A stretch of 8,171 nucleotides of DNA from Dehalococcoidia bacterium. GTDB lineage: Bacteria > Chloroflexota > Dehalococcoidia > SZUA-161. Numbering within the stretch: position 1 is the first letter of the stretch; each line of letters opens with the position of its first letter. The notes under the pieces were generated by a model. The model saw only the letters and a program-made list of their open reading frames with translations. It did not search any database and was not told where the DNA came from. The DNA is taken from positions 635,623-643,793 of the forward strand of contig CP070819.1 of the NCBI GenBank assembly GCA_020344295.1, given 5' to 3'. Both the position numbers and the translations under genes were made by a program. Shown here piece after piece: positions 7,058-8,171 of this stretch.

Positions 7058-7267
7058 CTACAGTATTATTGGTGCAAATATCGCTAACACACCTGCTATA
7101 GCCGCTGCGCCTGATACGAAAGTAGCAATAGCTAGAACTAGGGGGCTGAACGGTACACCGATTATTGTCCCAGCCAAAAAGCCGGCTAATACCGTCCCAA
7201 CCATCATATAAGAGACGCCCTGATGATTCATTGACAGCAGAATTCTTCTTATTCTCCGTTTTACCAT
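7058..7267 (-). CDS. Small basic membrane protein with two transmembrane helices, unknown function
   Basis: From the ATG at 7267 this gives 69 aa: a strongly basic N-terminus (MVKRRIRR), then hydrophobic segments at about 20-38 and 42-69 with short Gly/Pro-containing turns (GVPFSP). The topology is probably a hairpin with the basic end in the cytoplasm. The frame extends upstream to a TTG at 7354, but that TTG is the first part of a consensus TTGACA box and the extension carries promoter-like sequence, so the shorter form is preferred. A G-rich GGGGGT lies 10 bases before the ATG as a weak ribosome site. The extra 29 residues of the long form show no domain character. I recognise no family; the two-helix layout resembles the 68-aa protein on the other strand in design but not clearly in sequence. 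A plus-strand frame covering 6957-7211 is its antisense shadow. Confidence 0.65.
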   Translation of the reverse strand: MVKRRIRRILLSMNHQGVSYMMVGTVLAGFLAGTIIGVPFSPLVLAIATFVSGAAAIAGVLAIFAPIIL

Positions 7268-7325
7268 CTTGTTTTTACCCCCATATAATTTAACCCTTCC
7301 CTTAGGTATACAGATCGGATGAGTT

Positions 7326-7354
7326 TTTTTATCAAATAATATTTGCGTTGTCAA
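7326..7354 (-). promoter_or_regulatory. Candidate sigma70-type promoter for the 69-aa membrane protein gene
   Basis: On the minus strand a perfect TTGACA (7354-7349) is followed after 17 bp by TAAAAA (7331-7326), four of six matches to the -10 consensus. Transcription would begin near 7319, giving a leader of about 50 bases before the ATG at 7267. Its presence argues against the upstream TTG start at 7354. The box layout is almost the same as the plus-strand promoter at 6351. Confidence 0.45.
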
Positions 7355-7488
7355 CAGACAAAACCTTCCCTATCTTCACTTATCTTCCCTAAATTATATT
7401 TTTTATTAATTATTTGTTTATAATTCTCCATGATATGACCACGTTTTGTCGACAAGTCTGAATAACCGGTCTCAATTCTTCTCACCAT
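7351..7488 (-). CDS. Possible small ORF, 45 aa, doubtful
   Basis: A frame from ATG 7488 (or the adjacent GTG at 7485) encodes 45 residues starting MVRRIETGYSDLSTKRG and ending in EGFVC, basic and soluble. GAGG lies 3 bases before the ATG or 6 before the GTG, so the ribosome site favours GTG. Against it: the region is AT-rich and intergenic in character, and the frame overlaps the candidate operator and the first bases of the candidate promoter of the next gene. If real it would be the first of up to three small minus-strand genes. No family is recognised. Confidence 0.25.
   Translation of the reverse strand: MVRRIETGYSDLSTKRGHIMENYKQIINKKYNLGKISEDREGFVC
7365..7390 (-). repeat. Three tandem AGKGAAG motifs upstream of a promoter (possible operator)
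   Basis: Read on the minus strand, AGGGAAG (7390-7384), AGTGAAG (7380-7374) and AGGGAAG (7371-7365) follow each other with centre spacings of 10 and 9 bp, about one helical turn. The last copy ends 10 bases before the TTGACA box. A fourth AGGGAAG lies in the leader at 7302-7296. Direct repeats at one-turn spacing just before a -35 box are typical of OmpR/PhoB-type activator sites; assigning them to a regulator is inference. The copies also fall inside the doubtful 45-aa ORF, but the spacing is not a multiple of three, so they are not a codon repeat. Confidence 0.35.
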
Positions 7489-7552
7489 TAACCTCTGACG
7501 CGTTCATACAGGAACAATAATCCCGTTCTCAACGTCATATAAATAAAGCAAC

Positions 7553-7565
7553 CCTGATATTCAGG
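7553..7565 (+). promoter_or_regulatory. Short hairpin covering the ribosome site of the lipoprotein gene
   Basis: CCTGA (7553-7557) and TCAGG (7561-7565) form a 5-bp stem with a TAT loop. The second arm contains the AGG of the only ribosome site (AGGA, 7563-7566) before the ATG at 7572, so folding of the mRNA would partly mask it. The stem is short, and a regulatory role is inference. Confidence 0.3.
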
Positions 7566-7571
7566 ATATAA

Positions 7572-7982
7572 ATGGCTAGGTTTCTTATCTTAACGGTAGC
7601 TATGATTGGCCTGCTTCTAACAACCTGCGGAGGTGTCGATTCAATCGATAGTGCCGGTAAAGGCGTTCTTCAGGGAAACATAACCATCGGTCCTATATGG
7701 CCTGTAGAGCCGCCCGGCGGCAATCCGCCCATTCCTCCCGAAGTGTACGAATCCCGAAAGGTGATGGTCTACGATGAGCTTGGGGCAACACTGATCCATA
7801 AAGTGGATATCATCCCTTATGGTGAATACGGATACTATAGAGTTGAGCTGGACGCAGGCAGATATGCAGTGGATATTAATCGTATCGGTGTAGACCGTAG
7901 CGGCGATGTCCCCACGGTTATAGAGGTCTTGCCGGGAAAGACTGTCGAACTCGATATAGATATCGACACCGGTATAAGGTAG
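7572..7982 (+). CDS. Predicted lipoprotein with a carboxypeptidase-regulatory/transthyretin-like beta domain
   Basis: This is a 136-aa exported protein. Residues 1-18 form a signal peptide (one Arg, then a hydrophobic core), ending in LTTC with C19 as the likely lipidated cysteine; Thr at -1 is less usual than Gly/Ala/Ser. After a Gly/Ser-containing linker comes a beta-rich region (31-136) with a proline-rich insertion (PIWPVEPPGGNPPIPPEVY, 41-59). The phrase GYYRVELDAGRYAVDI (87-102) fits the 'G-Y-x3-L-x2-G-x-Y-x-V' turn of carboxypeptidase-regulatory/transthyretin-like sandwich domains, and the chain closes with strand VELDIDIDTGIR (125-136). Such proteins are usually structural or ligand-binding at the cell surface; no catalytic residues are apparent. 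The ATG is preceded by AGGA 5 bases away, within a small hairpin. A TATAAA at 7538-7543 may be a -10 box but lacks a good -35. It faces a minus-strand gene end 123 bp downstream. Confidence 0.72.
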   Translation: MARFLILTVAMIGLLLTTCGGVDSIDSAGKGVLQGNITIGPIWPVEPPGGNPPIPPEVYESRKVMVYDELGATLIHKVDIIPYGEYGYYRVELDAGRYAVDINRIGVDRSGDVPTVIEVLPGKTVELDIDIDTGIR

Positions 7983-8105
7983 GACTCAGAGACTCACTTA
8001 AGCGTACTATTTTTCTTTGGCTACAGTAGAAACAAGCTGATGTGCGCCAGCCCTGTGTTAAAGATGAATATATCTCCCGGAATACACAGCAGCATTTGGC
8101 TCCAC

Positions 8106-8171
8106 TCATTGCTTTACCCCTTGCTGCGGCGTCGCCTTGGTCTCAGCGCTTGCGGGTGTGGCTGCGGCCTC
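8106..8171 (-). CDS. C-terminal tail of a minus-strand gene running off the window
   Basis: On the minus strand an open frame enters from the window edge and stops at TGA (8108-8106), leaving 21 residues rich in Ala, Thr, Pro, Lys and Gln (start EAAATPASAET, end QQGVKQ). The base composition is clearly more GC-rich than the AT-rich DNA before it, and the low-complexity Ala/Pro/Lys pattern is typical of the flexible C-terminal tail of an otherwise folded protein. The protein itself cannot be identified from this piece. It converges on the lipoprotein gene; no hairpin with a T-run is seen in the 123 bp between them. Confidence 0.5.
   Translation of the reverse strand, partial: EAAATPASAETKATPQQGVKQ

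Noticed and set aside
7043..7064. Inverted repeat ACTGTA/TACAGT around the stop of the 69-aa gene as a terminator
   Set aside because: The stem is six base pairs with a 10-base loop and no T-run follows on the minus strand.
6860..7087. Plus-strand 75-aa frame
   Set aside because: It has no ribosome site, an implausible mix of Cys, Trp and Tyr, and lies in AT-rich intergenic DNA. The 222 bp between 6836 and 7057 hold no convincing gene or structured RNA.
6957..7211. Plus-strand 84-aa frame with a hydrophobic stretch
   Set aside because: It starts at GTG without a ribosome site, and its second half is the antisense of the 69-aa membrane protein.
7446..7455. Perfect 10-bp palindrome TTGTCGACAA before the lipoprotein gene
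   Set aside because: It is a single short copy about 80 bp upstream of any promoter-like -10 box, so it is not enough to call an operator.
7918..8109. Minus-strand 63-aa frame starting at ATG 8109 that overlaps the stop of the partial gene (ATGA overlap), with AAGGGG 7 bases upstream
   Set aside because: The start context is suggestive of coupling, but the product is Cys/Arg/Ser-rich with no domain character and its end runs antisense through the lipoprotein coding region. It is more likely a shadow frame.

Overview
The window looks like chromosomal DNA of a strictly anaerobic bacterium of moderate GC. The main evidence is a 1384-residue archerase/dehydratase-type iron-sulfur protein, a family I know mostly from obligate anaerobes. 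Together with the recF context and the small lipoprotein style, this would fit Chloroflexota such as Dehalococcoidia, but that assignment is a weak inference. No rRNA, tRNA, CRISPR array, insertion sequence or phage gene is visible.

Left part (1-2034), plus strand: the 3' end of a HAD-type phosphatase gene, a small NTF2-fold protein resembling ketosteroid isomerase, and recF starting at TTG. These three run in the same direction with gaps of 89 and 61 bp, and recF is not next to dnaA, dnaN or gyrB here. recF converges on the next gene with 5 bp between stop codons, and a 7-bp inverted repeat covers both stops.

Centre (2040-6194), minus strand: one very large gene. Its product joins two BcrA/BadF/HgdC-type ATP-driven activase domains, a four-cysteine connector and two HgdA/HgdB-like domains. 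My residue comparison shows the two C-terminal domains to be diverged copies of each other, each with an equivalent cysteine triad. The chain therefore seems to hold the counterparts of a whole activase dimer plus dehydratase heterodimer. No acyl-CoA substrate gene lies beside it, so its substrate is unknown.

Right part (6195-8171): AT-rich, with small genes of unknown function on both strands. There is a 68-aa two-helix membrane protein (+), a 40-aa acidic ORF (-) whose stop overlaps that of the membrane protein, a 69-aa two-helix membrane protein (-), a doubtful 45-aa ORF (-), a 136-aa predicted lipoprotein (+), and the last 21 codons of a minus-strand gene leaving the window. Promoter-like TTGACA boxes precede the two small membrane protein genes. 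Three roughly 10-bp-spaced copies of an AGKGAAG motif sit upstream of the minus-strand one. The best candidate for unusual biology is the single-chain reductase; the small-gene cluster is the least explained region.
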